The notes beneath the pieces are model-generated. The model was not told the origin of the DNA and did not search any database. It was given only the letters and a program-made list of their open reading frames with translations. A DNA stretch of 64,000 nucleotides from Neodidymelliopsis sp. IMI 364377 (taxonomy: Eukaryota > Ascomycota > Dothideomycetes > Pleosporales > Didymellaceae), in assembly GCA_027946375.1 (NCBI GenBank), contig JAPEUT010000020.1, positions 99,581-163,580 on the forward strand, in the 5' to 3' direction. This document shows positions 34,282-46,229 of the stretch, in pieces; within the stretch, counting starts at the first letter, position 1; every line of letters begins with the position of its first letter. A program made the position numbers and the translations under genes.

Positions 34282-35545
34282 ATGCATCGCATTCCGATAT
34301 TGCGGACGGAACAGACGGCAGAACAAACTCCCCCATGGCATGGCATTATGTTCGAACTCAAGGTTGGTTCTGACGAGCTTGCTGAGGCCTTGAAAGCTGC
34401 TTTCCCTCAATGTGAGACTCTGAGCGAGCGAAAGCATGTAGCCGCCATCCAGTTTCTAGAGCATGAGCTCAGCTATATTCGGTCAGGTGCGCCCATACCA
34501 GTTCTCGCCAAAGTAACACCTATTCTGGATCTGCCTTTCGTTGGCACGAGATTTGACCGGCCACAATCCGAGAATCAAGTCATCACACCTGATGCGACAT
34601 CCACATCTCACTCGCCAGCAAGCTCTATACACTCAATTCGCCAGAAGCCTAGATATGAACAAACAGCTTCGCAAATATCTTCACCGAGCACAACATATAC
34701 CGAATCAACGGCAGCAATACCTGGTCATCACTTCGTCTTTAATGCTTCTGACGGGACGGCTATGCAACAGAAGACCAAACGCAAGATGACGGCTGAAGAG
34801 AAAGCAGCGTACAAAGAAACTAGGAAGCGAGGAGCTTGCGACAAGTGCAAACGGCAGAAAGGAAAGGTCAGCAAAACCCAGAACTTTGTGTTATGTTTAC
34901 AGCTCAAAAGACCTAGTGTACGCACATATACAATTTGAGACCAGAATACCACAGTCCCGAGCCAAACGTGCCGGATATATATCACAAGTGGGTTGTTTAT
35001 ACTTCATCAAAGTTGCTGCTCACGTAACCCATAGAACAAATACTGGGTCTCACGATCCCAAGCGAAGCAAGATGATCAAGACTTGGCGGACAGCGGATGA
35101 CCATGACCATATGGGTCACTCTACTTCACAGTACAGCGAACCCTTACACGAAGATTCAGCCCCTCAGCACAGCCTGAACGGTGTATCAGGGCAATCTGAA
35201 AGTGCAGCTACTGCGACACAATGGGCTGTTGCTTCTATGGAAAACACTGAGAACTACATGTCTGGGTACGTATCTCAGTCCAATTCAGTCGATGAACATC
35301 ACAATCTACCCTACATCGACCAAGAGCCCAGCTGGTGCAACCTCGACAGCTCTGAACCTAGCTCTTTCCTTTCCGAAGTCTCAGATCTTCTCTGGAACCC
35401 CAGTCAGGACAGTGCTACATTCCCAGGTTGTCCAGATATCCGCGTGTATGAACCTGGGATGGAATTTCCTTCCTCATCTGAGTTCGTACCAGAACCTTGG
35501 ACTCAAAGCCAGCAGCCGTGGCCGGGAAATTATGATATTACTTGA
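34282..35545 (+). CDS. nuclear factor with Cys-rich basic motif (fungal-specific)
   Basis: Three exons: 34282-34866, 34917-34987 and 35035-35545; 388 aa from the ATG at 34282 (the frame is open further upstream but only with TTG). The core is KRKMTAEEKAAYKETRKRG followed by ACDKCKRQKGKCTHI, with Cys186, Cys189 and Cys196. This basic ARKRGAC-K-C-RQKGKC pattern recurs in a group of fungal nuclear proteins and looks like a short zinc-binding or DNA-contacting element with three cysteines and one histidine. The splice choice (acceptor CCTAG before 34917) was made because it restores the final CTH. The C-terminal half is Ser, Glu, Asp and Gln-rich (transactivation-like). Function inferred only as transcriptional regulation. 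Confidence 0.65.
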
Positions 35546-36520
35546 ACAACTTAAGGAGCACGTCCGTGCTAGTTGTTTATTTTGATGTCATATTCCTAAA
35601 GTATCTGAGGCCGTTTTTGGAACATCCCAGGGACTCTCGACGATGTTTGATCGCTCTACTCGCAAGGTTTTGTCTGTGTAGAAAGCAGGTCTACCGTGGA
35701 CTATAGCCGAGTCCTGGGATAAGGCCCATAACTAGGCCCTGACATAACGAAACCGTTCGTTGTTCTCTTCTCGAGAGAGAAACATGAGCAACGAGATGTA
35801 GCCACGTCGATACTATGGTAAGGTCGTTTGCTTCAGCTTAATTCCAGTCGTCTTTCTTTCCATTACCTCTATTTCTCTCAACCCTATTCTTGGACACCGA
35901 GTATCGCAGCACGCCGCTGTATACTCAAAGAATCTCATACCAATGGATCTCTTTCCAATCTCAACCCATGTTTCCCACTTGTCTACAAAAGCTTCCTTCC
36001 GAAGTCACGCTAGAATCTCTAGCTCCATGTACATCTTGTGCGAAACGAAATTGGCCACCTTTTCCACGCCTTGGGTCTAAGCAACATTGGAGAACGAACG
36101 CATGGCTTCTTGCAGCTACTGACGGAGGCTCGTAGGTCTTCTCCGCTGGCGTCTAGTCCGCGGGACAAAGTCGATTCGCCCATGTCTGATGCACCGACGC
36201 CGACTTCGACGCACGCGTCGGTATCGTTGGCGGAGACTACTATGTGAGCACTGGGCAGCTTGAGGGGTTCGAGCTTATAAGACGTTGCGGGCATCTTTTT
36301 CCTTATCCTAGAATGAACCTTTGTTTCGCACAGTTCAAGTCGATTCCTTACAAGCATGCAAGTTGGATCTACGCTGCAGCACATGAATAGAGACACAGAC
36401 TGGCTTCTCATGCGATGGTTTCTTCAAGTAAAAGGTTAATTCAACAGCGGGTATCATTTATCGATCATCTACACTAATACTATCCTCAGCGACTGTGCAT
36501 GAACACACAGCAAGCACCGT
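35546..36520. other. intergenic, one weak coding candidate
   Basis: On the plus strand, an ATG at 35943 (MDLFPISTH) could be spliced over a GTTTCC donor to an exon from about 36022 that ends at 36247 (NEIGHLFHALGLSNIGERTH). The phase closes but the donor is weak and I know no family, so it is not listed as a gene. Confidence 0.3.
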
Positions 36521-38177
36521 CTACTTGGCAACTGCTTTATCCCACGCACTCTCAAACCCCTGCTCTACCTCCTTCTTGACCTCCTCCTTCGACTGCACCA
36601 GATCACTCTTCTCCGGCACCGTGAAATTGGTAGCGACCTGCGCCTCCCCTGCCAACGCAGGACTCTCAAACTCGAAATTACTCGAGTACACAACGGCAGC
36701 GAACGCCTCCAGCTCGCGCACCTGCTCCATCTTCTCCAGGTACTCATTATTTGCGCCCGCGCCAATGTTGTGTGCCTGTCTGCAAAACACAGCGAGCGAG
36801 TTTGCGACTTTGGCTTTGGCGCCGTCGCCAACAATCTCGACGACGCGCGCAGAGTCCGATGACACGGGAGGGATTTTGTAGGATAGAGTGCTGATTTTTA
36901 CGTCGATGAGATGGCTGAAGGATGAGTCGAGGAGGTGGGTTAGCACGCGTGTGAAAGCGGGGGAGTCGATGATGTCGGAGGTTTCGTCGATGAGGCGGCG
37001 GAGTGAGGTGGTAGTTGTTGGGGAGGTGGATTGGGAGGGGGAGGTCATGCCGCTGGAGTGTAGGACGAAGTCTTCTTGTGAGGGTGGGGGGAGGAGGTAG
37101 GCGAGCCATTTGCTTGTTCTGTAGTTGTTTGTTAGATGGTTGAATGAAGCGGTGAGTAAGGGAACAAGTACCGTCGTTCTACTTCTGTGGCGCCCTCGAC
37201 GCGCTTGCGTACTTCTAGTGTCAGCTCCGAGAGTCTCTCGATTGTGATTTCCTCTCGTGGGTTTAGTGTCCCGAAGACATCTTTCACTGCTACTCGCACT
37301 TTCTCGATCAATTCGATGCAGCCCCGGTGTAACAGCCACCAGCTCAAGCTTAGGTAGCGTCTGTTCGTCTCGAAGTCGTTGCCGTAGGCTTGCTCGAAGT
37401 TGTCGTCATCGTTGTTCTCTAGGTTGATGCGCGAGCTCGAGTCGGCGGGTGGCGGGGATGCAAGGGAGACGACAGAGGCGAGGTAGTTGCGACGTCCGAG
37501 GAGGTTGAGTTGAATGCGTGTGAGAAGGGTAAGGAGGGATAGTGTGTATAGGAGGGTAAATGCACGGGTTATCGCTGGGTGTGTTAGCATCTGATCTTCT
37601 TGACGGAATGGCTTGAGGGGAACGAACAGCTTATCTTCATCTCGTTCCATAGTTGAGCCTTGCTCTTCTTGCTCGCCTTGACCTTCTCTTTACTCGCCGT
37701 ACTCTCCGCTCCTCCCTCAGTAGACACCACGCTCCCCTCCCCCTCCAGTGCAACTTGGCTAGCATACACATAGCTCTCTGTCTGCGCACTCGAGCTCCTC
37801 CCATCATCCTCAGTTGTATCCGCCACACTTGGCGGCGCCGAACTCGCAATCTCACTCGGACCCACGCTCCTGCTCAGCCGCTCGGCCTTCTGCCTCTGCA
37901 GCTCCTCCAACACCTGCTCGACCGGTATCGCATCGAGTATCTTCTCTGTGGCCGTGGGCAAAATCGCAAGAACAGTGAATGTGCAGTCTTCCTGATTCTG
38001 CTCGAACCGGCGTCGCAGGTTCTCCTTCGCAATGCGCTCATCGCTCATGCGCTGGCGCGCTTCACCAAATTTGCCGAGGGCATATTGGCCGGCAAGGTAG
38101 GCGGTGCCGAGGACGCCGGCGCCGATAGCGAAGTTGGTGCGGTTGCGCCGCAGCCAGTTGCGCGTGGATTGTATCAT
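36521..38177 (-). CDS. PEX3: peroxin 3, peroxisomal membrane biogenesis
   Basis: Three exons: 37628-38177, 37172-37574 and 36521-37118; 516 aa. N-terminal basic residues (RNWLRRNR) and a membrane segment at about 15-34 (FAIGAGVLGTAYLAGQYAL) are the classic Pex3 targeting and anchor region. RRRFEQNQEDCTFTVLAILP, AQLWNEMKISSITRAFTLLY, ARLN-type helices and YLSLSWWLLHRGCIELIEKV match the family throughout. Pex3 is the docking site for the import receptor Pex19, so it is needed to insert peroxisomal membrane proteins; in filamentous fungi it also supports Woronin-body formation. The first intron uses a weaker GTTCGT donor but a perfect GCTAAC branch point. The C-terminus carries a divergent glutamate-rich end (KEEVKKEVEQ). 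Confidence 0.93.
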
Positions 38178-38786
38178 TGCGTGTGTGGTGGGTTGGCGAG
38201 GGAGAGCTCGGGCGCGAAGCCGAGTCGCGTGTGGGGAAAGGTTGGGGTCCCGTCACGTCACTGCCGGATAGGAGGCGAAGTGGCGTGGAGTACAAGTGTG
38301 GGGTCTGTGAAAGGAGCAGCGGCAGGGGTTGAAATGTTTTGGATTTAAGGATTGACGTGTGAGAGATGTGGAGTGGGAGAGGCTGAAGTTGGGTTGTACA
38401 GCTGCGACGTGACGTGGGTGCGAACGCCGAGGTAATTGCCGGAACGGGATGTCGGTCCCTCTTGCAGCAACTGCTTCCTCATCACATGAATCGTAATAGG
38501 ACCGGTAATGCCTGGATGTACGTGGGTTTACTGGAATAGCCCTAATTCGACCGATGCTCTGTGTTCAGTTGTATGATTGGTTTTATTTCTCAGGGTGTGA
38601 TAAGACCATCATTCGTTCAGCCTCTATCCTTATCCCTATCCTCTTCATCTAGATCCTCGAGGCGCCTGCATTGCCGGCGTTGTTGCTATCCGAGCACCTT
38701 GATGGCACCTGTTGAAGATGTCTATCTATCATCTATCGCTGGGTATCTACCTCTGTCCATGAAATCGAAACATTACCCTTCATCTC
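38178..38786. other. intergenic, PEX3 promoter side
   Basis: Nothing coding is seen; it contains the PEX3 upstream region and the 3' flank of the GT8 gene. Confidence 0.5.
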
Positions 38787-39998
38787 TCAAGCCTCCATGA
38801 TGCTCCAACCCTCGCCCCTTCCCCTCCCCCTCCCACGAACGACTCGTCCATGACCCCTCTCCGCCGGCTTCTGCAGTTGAGGGAACTCGCCACCAGTTCC
38901 TTCATTCTCATCAACTTCCTTCCCATCCTTGAACTTTTTCGCGTAGTCCTGCGCACCGCCGCCTATGGCTTTCATTTCCTCGCTCTCTTCTCCATCCTCG
39001 CTTGCAGCATATTTTCCTACAGTTGCAAGCAGACCAGCTTCGTTCTGCTTGACCCTCTCATCCTGCCATCTTGCATACTCGTCCCACCACCACTTATGTG
39101 TTTCGCCGTCCTTGCCCAGATAGCCCGCTGTACCATCAGGCTTGACGCGCGCAGCCCATGGCTTGTCAACAATGTAGTGCAGCACACCAACTTCGTTGTC
39201 TACCCAGATGTTTGGGTGCCAGTAACGCCACGTCTTCAGCGCATTGGTCTTCCAGCTCAGACTCTTCCAGCGTGATGAGAAAGCCTCATTGAGGAAGTCT
39301 TGGTCTGGGAATTTCATGGCGCGCAGGCGTGCGTTGCCCAACTCCTCGAATTTGGCCAACACAAAATTTGAGAGATCTCTGGATGGACGATAGACAAAAG
39401 TCCCGGAGTTGAACTGGCCAAATGTTTCGGGGTCGTTTGTTACTTTTGGCACATCGGATGAGGCCTTGAGATGTGTGAATGCGCAGTTCTCCGGTGTCCA
39501 GGACTTTGGTGCCCAGGAATCGTGATCAAGGTTGCAGACGCATACGTGAGTTGCCATGATGTGCATGCCGTCGCCGCCCTCGAGGTACGAGTCGTTCTCT
39601 TCATTGAAGATCAAGGGTGACGGGTTCGAGAAGATCATCATGTCCGCGTCAAGCCAGCAGAGGCGCTCGAAACCGAGGTCGTACAGGTCGAAGACACGCA
39701 GTTTGGTCCAGGTGTCAATGAACCGTTCTGCAACCATACCATGCTTCGTGCCATCTTCAGGGAGTCGCAGGTGTGAAACTGGGCGAACGATAATGTTGGA
39801 GTGTTTGGCCTCGGCTTTGAAAGCTGCAATGGAGGCTTCACCGACGGTGTCGGGAGTGTACGTGATAATCAATGGGGTGTCTGGTGAGTGCTTGTGCAAT
39901 GTGTATGCAAGAAGAATGGCCCCGGCGAGGTAAGAGGGTCGAGTGAGGAGAGTCACATATGCGTTCTTCCCCGTCCTGGGGTTTGTTCGATCTGCCAT
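38787..39998 (-). CDS. glycosyltransferase family 8 (glycogenin/galactinol-synthase-like)
   Basis: Single exon, 403 aa, with ATG at 39998. The GT8 fold starts with AYVTLLTRPSYLAGAILLAYTL, and the metal/UDP-binding DxD motif is LDADMM at residues 117-119. FNSGTFVYRPS and DQDFLNEAF follow, as in the family, then HYIVDKPW. GT8 enzymes are retaining transferases that move a sugar from UDP-glucose or UDP-galactose. No signal peptide or membrane anchor is seen, so a cytosolic enzyme is likely. The C-terminal ~90 residues are charged and end in a Gly/Arg run (RGRGRGRGEG), outside the catalytic domain. The true acceptor is unknown. Glycogenin-type self-glucosylation is possible, but no clear glucosylated tyrosine can be identified. 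Confidence 0.88.
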   Translation of the reverse strand: MADRTNPRTGKNAYVTLLTRPSYLAGAILLAYTLHKHSPDTPLIITYTPDTVGEASIAAFKAEAKHSNIIVRPVSHLRLPEDGTKHGMVAERFIDTWTKLRVFDLYDLGFERLCWLDADMMIFSNPSPLIFNEENDSYLEGGDGMHIMATHVCVCNLDHDSWAPKSWTPENCAFTHLKASSDVPKVTNDPETFGQFNSGTFVYRPSRDLSNFVLAKFEELGNARLRAMKFPDQDFLNEAFSSRWKSLSWKTNALKTWRYWHPNIWVDNEVGVLHYIVDKPWAARVKPDGTAGYLGKDGETHKWWWDEYARWQDERVKQNEAGLLATVGKYAASEDGEESEEMKAIGGGAQDYAKKFKDGKEVDENEGTGGEFPQLQKPAERGHGRVVRGRGRGRGEGWSIMEA

Positions 39999-40482
39999 GT
40001 TCGAACGGTGTAGTGTATGGCGACGATGACCAGAAGTGAAAGGTTAAGTTACAATGCAGCAGAGAAGATAATTGATTAATAAGATACTAGCTGCAAGTGG
40101 ACAGATCGACACAATGGTAAAGATGATGTTTGCTGTCCTTCCAGCGCGTTGTGAACGCGCCCCGCAGCACGTCTGACGTCACGATTCTCGCCTGATCACG
40201 TTCTGTCATGTTAGTATATATTTGTTAGCTTCACCATCACTATCACGAATTCATTTGGATATGGTTCGATCCTCATATTGTGTATGCTCTTAATACTAGC
40301 CGAGAGAATGACGGTTAAGCCCATAATCCAGCATCGCCTCTTGTCATTTAGGTATTCTACATCAGTCAAGTTCCCTTCGATGCCTCTATCCACACTTCTT
40401 GCGCTTCTTCAATTGATAGGCTCCTTCGTCTTACGGGACAAATCGTGAGTCGCTCAATACCTTCCTCTCATATCTCAGGTCT
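39999..40482. other. intergenic, no gene seen
   Basis: GT8 promoter and the 3' flank of the next minus-strand gene. No coding signal. Confidence 0.5.
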
Positions 40483-41268
40483 TCAGAACCAATCTTGCTC
40501 CCAAGTCTTTCGATCAATGATTCCTCCGTACATGGCCTCCTCTCCCCAAGTTTCCCGGTCAACGAGTTCTCCAAACTCGGCCCCTGCGTCAGCAAGGTTC
40601 ATCTTCGACCGAACTCGCGACTCCGGGACTTCGTATAGCGTGGTTTCAACTCTCTTATGATGTTTCATACCTCCGGTCAGCACGGTGATGAATGAATGCA
40701 TTTCGACATTCGAACATTCTGGGAAGTCGAGTGCAAGCTTGAGGCGAGCCTTTTGACCCTTTTGGCCTGGAGACATGGCGTCCCATGCGCTTCGATAGAA
40801 CGGTAATAGTTTAGAGGAGTTAGCCGAACGATCCCATTTGACCTCAAAATAGAGGTCGTAGGGGATCCATCGGCTGGCTGCAGTAGCGAGGGACTGATCA
40901 AATCCGTGGGAGTGGGTGCGACCATGGCATAATGTATCGAGCCAGACTACGACCTCGAACAAAAAGTCGCGATGAGCGAGAGGCTCCCCACCGACCTTCA
41001 GGATGATTCGAGATTCCCTGTTGAGTTCGCGCCTGTCACGCAAGAACAGGACTACCTCTGCCTGGATTGACTTGCAGACGGTGAAGATGGATGGAATCGG
41101 ACCGGGAACCACCAGAATGGCGGTAGCCCCCCCTGGAACGTCAGGAGAGATGGCAATCTCGCGATGGACTCGGGTATGGAGGTACTCGTACACCATGAAG
41201 CGGAGCTCCCGTGGAAGATCGAGGAAGCGGAATGGTTGCTTGTCCTGTGGTGAGGCTAGAACGTCCAT
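40483..41268 (-). CDS. F-box-like domain protein, unknown target
   Basis: 261 aa from the ATG at 41268 (MDVLASPQDKQ). The frame is open to 41430, but the upstream extension looks like leader sequence and a TATA-like ATATACT lies near 41341-41347. The N-terminal FRFLDLPRELRFMVYEYL is the short F-box-like opening common in expanded fungal families. The remainder has family-like blocks (ILVVPGPIPSIFTVCKSIQAE, WIPYDLYFEV) but no enzymatic motif. It shares the opening and overall layout with the gene at 48498, on the same strand 7 kb away, so the two are distant paralogs. If the F-box is real it acts as a substrate adaptor of an SCF ubiquitin ligase. Confidence 0.7.
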   Translation of the reverse strand: MDVLASPQDKQPFRFLDLPRELRFMVYEYLHTRVHREIAISPDVPGGATAILVVPGPIPSIFTVCKSIQAEVVLFLRDRRELNRESRIILKVGGEPLAHRDFLFEVVVWLDTLCHGRTHSHGFDQSLATAASRWIPYDLYFEVKWDRSANSSKLLPFYRSAWDAMSPGQKGQKARLKLALDFPECSNVEMHSFITVLTGGMKHHKRVETTLYEVPESRVRSKMNLADAGAEFGELVDRETWGEEAMYGGIIDRKTWEQDWF

Positions 41269-42055
41269 GTTGAGATAGTAGAGTGATGAGAATTCGAAAC
41301 GCAGTGTAAAGATTGATGGGCGAAGCGCTCTTGTTCTTGAGTATATACTAGGACGGGCCAAGTGAGGACGCATAGTGAAGACTCGCCGAGCTGCATAGGT
41401 CATCCAATAGCACTGTGCATAGTCAGTCAACTTTCCACCTTATTGTATGTTGAGTGACGTTGTTGGTGTGACATGTGTGAGTCGGGACGATGGAACCAAT
41501 GAAAGCGTCAAGGAGTGTTTGCAGCGTGCTGTGAGAAGATCAACATGAAAGTTTACAGCGAGAAAGAGTATGCGGCATGTGAGTACACACGCCAACACTT
41601 TCAATCTTCGTTCCGCAATATCACCGTCACTGTCATTGGGTTGGTGTCATGGGTGATACGGTGTTAGGAATGCAGAGTAGAATATTGGCAAGCTCAACCC
41701 AAGTACCGATCCGTACATGATACACTGGCTGTCCTACAGCTACAATCCAATCAAGCAAATCAACATGGTCATCCAATCAAATTGCCCGAGGGCGTCTGAC
41801 TGTGATGCGCAGGGATATCTTCTTGTACTCGCCAGAACGGCCGTTGCGCTCGCTAATGGTATTCATAGGTCGTAGGTTTTCGTTCGTATAATGTTTCCAA
41901 GCCATGATAGCCGCATGCCTTATGGGGTCGACTTCCTGCACAATAGCGTGTTGTTGATCGGAAGTCTCATGAATTGTCGTTCCGGACGATCCGCCCTGAA
42001 CCCCATCATTGTCTAGGCGTGCGGCTATCAGACACACGGTATGGACAATGCCACT
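41269..42055. other. intergenic, no gene seen
   Basis: Upstream of the F-box-like gene and 3' flank of YOP1. A TATA-like ATATAC sits near 41341. No coding exons found. Confidence 0.5.
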
Positions 42056-42858
42056 CTACTGGGACTTGCCAGCCGAGTCAACCTTAGCGCGAAGATCGGC
42101 AGCAGTGGACCCAGACTCCGAGAAGTAGCGGGAGAAGACGGGTTGAAGGAAGGAGCGGAAGATGATCTGGGCACCACTGTGTAAAGTCAGCTGTTTGTTC
42201 GCAAGGTGCTAATAAGGTGAACATACGCAGTCTGGGGAAGGGCCATCCACAGAATGAGGACAAACTTGAAGGTGTAGTAGAAGGCTATACATGTTAGTTG
42301 GACCGACAAGAATCTATGGGTTGCTAATCCTTACGGAACCAGTACACGGCGCTGACAGCGCTCTCAAAGACTGTCAAGAAAGCGTAAACAACCCAGTAGG
42401 TCAACCACTGGAACGAGGTTAGCACATGGGCAATGCAACGCACGGGTACCCGCAGAAGACTGGCCAACGCACCTGGGTGTCATCGACCTTGCTGGCGGTG
42501 AACAGAGCGTTCAATGAGTAGTAGCTGGGGATGATGAATCCAGCAATGTTGACGAGGAACTCGCCGGCGATGTTGAAAAAGATCAGGAAGAAGTAGAGAC
42601 CAGCGAGACCGAGAATGGCGTAGACCTTGGGGACGGAAGTCTGCTTCTCGAAGTTGTTGAGGGCGGGGTACTTGGAAAGCTGGAGAACACAATCTTGTCA
42701 GCAAACATTGCCCAAAATTGGAGGCGCAACAACCGTAGATGTTGCAGTGACCTTGATCAAGCAGATACGCAGTCTTGTTCAGCTCGAAGCCGGAAATATG
42801 CACATACCTCCTTGTCGAGCTGCGACAGGTGTGCCTGGGCTCTATCCTGGACAGACAT
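42056..42858 (-). CDS. YOP1: Yop1/DP1 reticulon-like ER-shaping protein
   Basis: Five exons: 42808-42858, 42473-42679, 42335-42407, 42227-42284 and 42056-42176; 169 aa, the usual family length. It starts MSVQDRAQAHLSQLDKE and continues LSKYPALNNFEKQTSVPKVY. Two hydrophobic hairpins follow (AILGLAGLYFFLIFFNIAGE, then WLTYWVVYAFLTVFESAVSA and FYYTFKFVLILWMALP), and the TB2/DP1/HVA22 signature surrounds them. The end is GAQIIFRSFLQPVFSRYF. Yop1 inserts hairpins into the outer leaflet and, with reticulons, bends ER tubules. Every intron has standard signals. Confidence 0.95.
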
Positions 42859-43650
42859 GGTGTATGTGGTGTGAGGATTTGGTATGGGATTAACAAAAGT
42901 GCAGATGCAACGGGTTTTGTGCTCGTGTGAGTGGTATGAAGGGCGTTGGCGATGTGGCCTTTAGAAGGGGAGAAAGGGTGGGGAAAGGATTAATTGTGGG
43001 ATGAAGGAAGCGCGTGCGTCATCCTAACTTGTTACGTCAGTTGAGATCGGCTTTCACAAGCCAAACAGCAAGCACAACCGCAATGCCTGCAGCAAACAAT
43101 GAATCTGCGGATCCAGAGTCCGTTGACTTCAGGTCTGGCAAAGACTTAACTAGCTTTTTGAGCTCAAGAGTCATTGGCCGAGAATTGAAGTTGATAGTGG
43201 TCATGCATAAAGTTGGTAATAAGCTAGACGTCATGTGACCAGTCGTTGCTGGTCTGTGGACGAAAACGTACATAGTAAACACAAGACCCAGCCTCTCCCA
43301 CAACAAACCCGACATCGAGGCACGCCCTCCCACCCACAACGCCGTGTTGGTCCCGGACATCCTTCTTTTAATATCTTTTACTGAACATCCCGTCCCTGTC
43401 CGGACGGCATTAGGTGCCGCCGCCAACCCTCGCGTCGACGATACAGTCAACAAATCCAGACATCCTTCTGTACTCGAGACGCCCTCATAACAAACCTGAA
43501 AAAGACGCGCACTGCACTCGCACCGCTTTGAAAAGCTCGTCGCGTTGTTCCAAGGACATTTGCCTCAGCCTCACCGCTCCGTCAATCGCGTTGCTATCCG
43601 TTTGTTTTGGTGTAAACATTGAACTTATTCGCCGCACCGGCTCGCTACCA
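42859..43650. promoter_or_regulatory. shared divergent region between YOP1 and RFX
   Basis: The two starts lie 792 bases apart on opposite strands, so both promoters are here. The RFX frame is open upstream of 43651 to about 43414 but has no ATG, consistent with a 5' untranslated leader. Confidence 0.55.
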
Positions 43651-46229
43651 ATGGCTACCGATATCCGCCGATCACGATCGAACACGTCCATGTCGACAAG
43701 AAGCAACCGACCGCTCTCTCGCGCCTCGACAACGAGTGTGCACTCGTTTGATCAACACGACCTCCAGCCGCAATTCTCCCAGTCACAACCTCCCCGGCCG
43801 GCACACTTTCAACAGCCACAATACAACGCCTCGTTCACAAGTGAGCCTTTGCAGCCCGCTCTGTTACAAGCTGCACAGCACGTGAGCGCGCAGGACAACC
43901 TGATGAATACCTCAATGGAAAGCTTGCAGCAGTTCTTAGGGTACCCCGTCGATGCTAGCCAAGGTCCACCCCACCCGAATGGCATGTCGTCGCAGCCCAT
44001 GGACTCTCATGTCTACCATGCATCCATGTCGCAGCCACCACCCCAATCGCAGTATATGACTCCACTTGTTGATGTAGAGGATAAGAAGAAAAAAGGTTCA
44101 ACCTCTGGAAGCGCGACCAATGACAAAGAGCTGCGACAAATGCTACAGCAGAACGAAGGACGCAAACTGAAAGACGTGGCTGCAGAAGTGATTCAGACGG
44201 ATAGGACATCGAAGGCGGAAAAGTCGAAACAACTGTTTGCTATGCTCTGGTCAGTTTGATGTACACATGTCATGTCCACCCACTAATCCCTCTTAGGCTG
44301 AAGTCTGTTTGTCGTCTTGCAAAGACGTCTGTGCCACGCAACCGTGTCTATTCGAAGTACGCAGAGCGTTGTGGCACTGACCGTGTCATTCCTTTGAATC
44401 CAGCATCCTTCGGCAAGCTTGTCCGCGTCATCTTTCCAGGTATCCAAACTAGGCGTCTTGGTGTTCGTGGAGAGTCAAAGTACCACTACGTCGATCTCGC
44501 CCTCATCAACGACAGTGAGGATGGTGAAGATGCTCGTCGACCAAGCATTGGCCCTACAGCGCATCACGCCTTGAAAAGGCAGCAATCTTCGGGTCCCAAA
44601 CTCGACTTCAACTCGATACCAAGGTTGCCCGCAGACAGCGCACAGTTCCCGCCACCTGACACTGGCGTTGAATCTACCAGTACACAATACGCCCCGGCTG
44701 GTTCAAAGGGCCTATTGTACGCTGATATATATTCAAGTCAATACCGTCCGGCCAATGCTCGCACAAAGACCACCTACGAGTACGAACTTAAATTCCCCAC
44801 TGCAGAAGTGCTCACAGCATCAGATGTGCTAGAGATTGAGCTTCCGGATATCAGCCCATACCTACCTGCGCGCACCGATCCTGATTCGGCGGACAACCTT
44901 ACAGCCATGTATCGCTCACATGTTACATCTCTCGTAGACTCGGTTCGATATTGCAAAGAGAAGCAGTTCTTCCGACTCTTTGGCACCTTCCATGGCACAT
45001 TGACCGTGCCTGTCCAGAAGCTCTTCGCGTCGCCTGAGCTGGCTCCCTGGATCAAAGAGTGCGACTGGATGATGTATCAAAAGATGATCCGCAACGTGTC
45101 CCAGCTCACATTACAAGTGGCGCCACCGATTGTTCTTAGATTCCTTGACAATGTCGCGAAGACACTACACGCCCACATCAGCAAGGTGTTCCAACCATTG
45201 CCCGTACACGTCCTCGAAGCAAAGCTGGAGCCTGCGACCCTGTTTGCACACCTATTGCGCCAAATGTTGCGAGTGAATTCGACAGCACATGCGGCTGCTG
45301 TCATGCTCACAGCCGAAAACCATAGGACACAGATGTTTGCTGATTGGTTGTCTCACGTCAACATGAAGCGTATCATTGCCAATGAGCTGCCCGGTTCTTG
45401 CAGCCATGAAGAAGTGTACAGCATATTAATGACGGAGATTCGGCCCATGCTTGGCCCACTTCCCCAGGAGATACAACTGCCAACCGGAGCTGTGTACCGT
45501 GCTCAATATCCCGATCCTCCTGCCGATCCCACAGAATCTGTTATCGATCGCATCGCTGCCTTCCTTACGCGGCTACCGTTCCGCTTCCCCAATGCACCTG
45601 CTCGCACCGTCCTTCATTGCATCAATGCGCTCGGGTCCGCTGCGGTACGTGAGATCACTGTAGAGAACGGTGTCAGCTTCCAAGCCTGGTGGTTGACTAA
45701 GGTTTTTGTCGATGAGATGGCCCAGTGGCTCGCTTCTTTGGGTGGATTCCTAGACCACAGCCCGCCCAACTGGAACTCGCCATCTTACTCTCCAGTCCTA
45801 GAGGAGTCTGTCAATGCAGGCATGACAAATGGTGGCAGCGGAAGCAACAACGAGAGCAGATATAGCAGCCTCGATGCCGATTTTGGGCCCGATCAGTCTT
45901 TTATGTCTACCACGACCACTGCTATGCAAGACAGTAACACAAATCACGAAGGTATGCATCTCACCATCGCCAGTTATCCAACTTGGTAGTTAACTAACAC
46001 AAGATCACCAGTCCATGCTCGACAACCTGCTCAACAGCAGTACGATCCGATGAGCTTCAATTTCGATTACGATATAAACCCCTCGCAGCAGGAAAGCCAT
46101 CATGATGACAGCGGGATTGGTCTTCTTGAAGATGGCCTTGAGACCAAGTACTCATCCCATATGCCGCAAGGCCTGAAGTCGCACTTTCCACATTCGCAGA
46201 CTCCACAGCTACCCACGGGCGTGAACTAG
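43651..46229 (+). CDS. RFX-family transcription factor
   Basis: Three exons: 43651-44249, 44297-45951 and 46012-46229; 823 aa. The RFX winged-helix DNA-binding domain covers residues about 195-270: LAKTSVPRNRVYSKYAERC, then LNPASFGKLVRVIFPGIQ, TRRLGVRGESKYHYV, with the residues that contact X-box DNA. The DNA-binding domain is split by the first intron inside MLW/LKSV. The N-terminal 190 residues are Ser/Gln/Pro-rich. Conserved RFX regions follow, including QFFRLFGTFHGTLTVPVQKL and AELAPWIKE-type helices. Homologs in filamentous fungi (for example CPCR1-like and RfxA-like factors) control cell division, septation, conidiation or secondary metabolism; yeast Crt1 is a DNA-damage repressor. The specific role here is not known. 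Confidence 0.93.

Noticed and set aside
35943..36247. Two-exon plus-strand candidate (MDLFPISTH...)
   Set aside because: The donor GTTTCC is weak and no family is recognised, so it is kept out of the gene list.
43414..43650. N-terminal extension of the RFX protein
   Set aside because: The frame is open, but the only start is GTG. The first ATG is at 43651.
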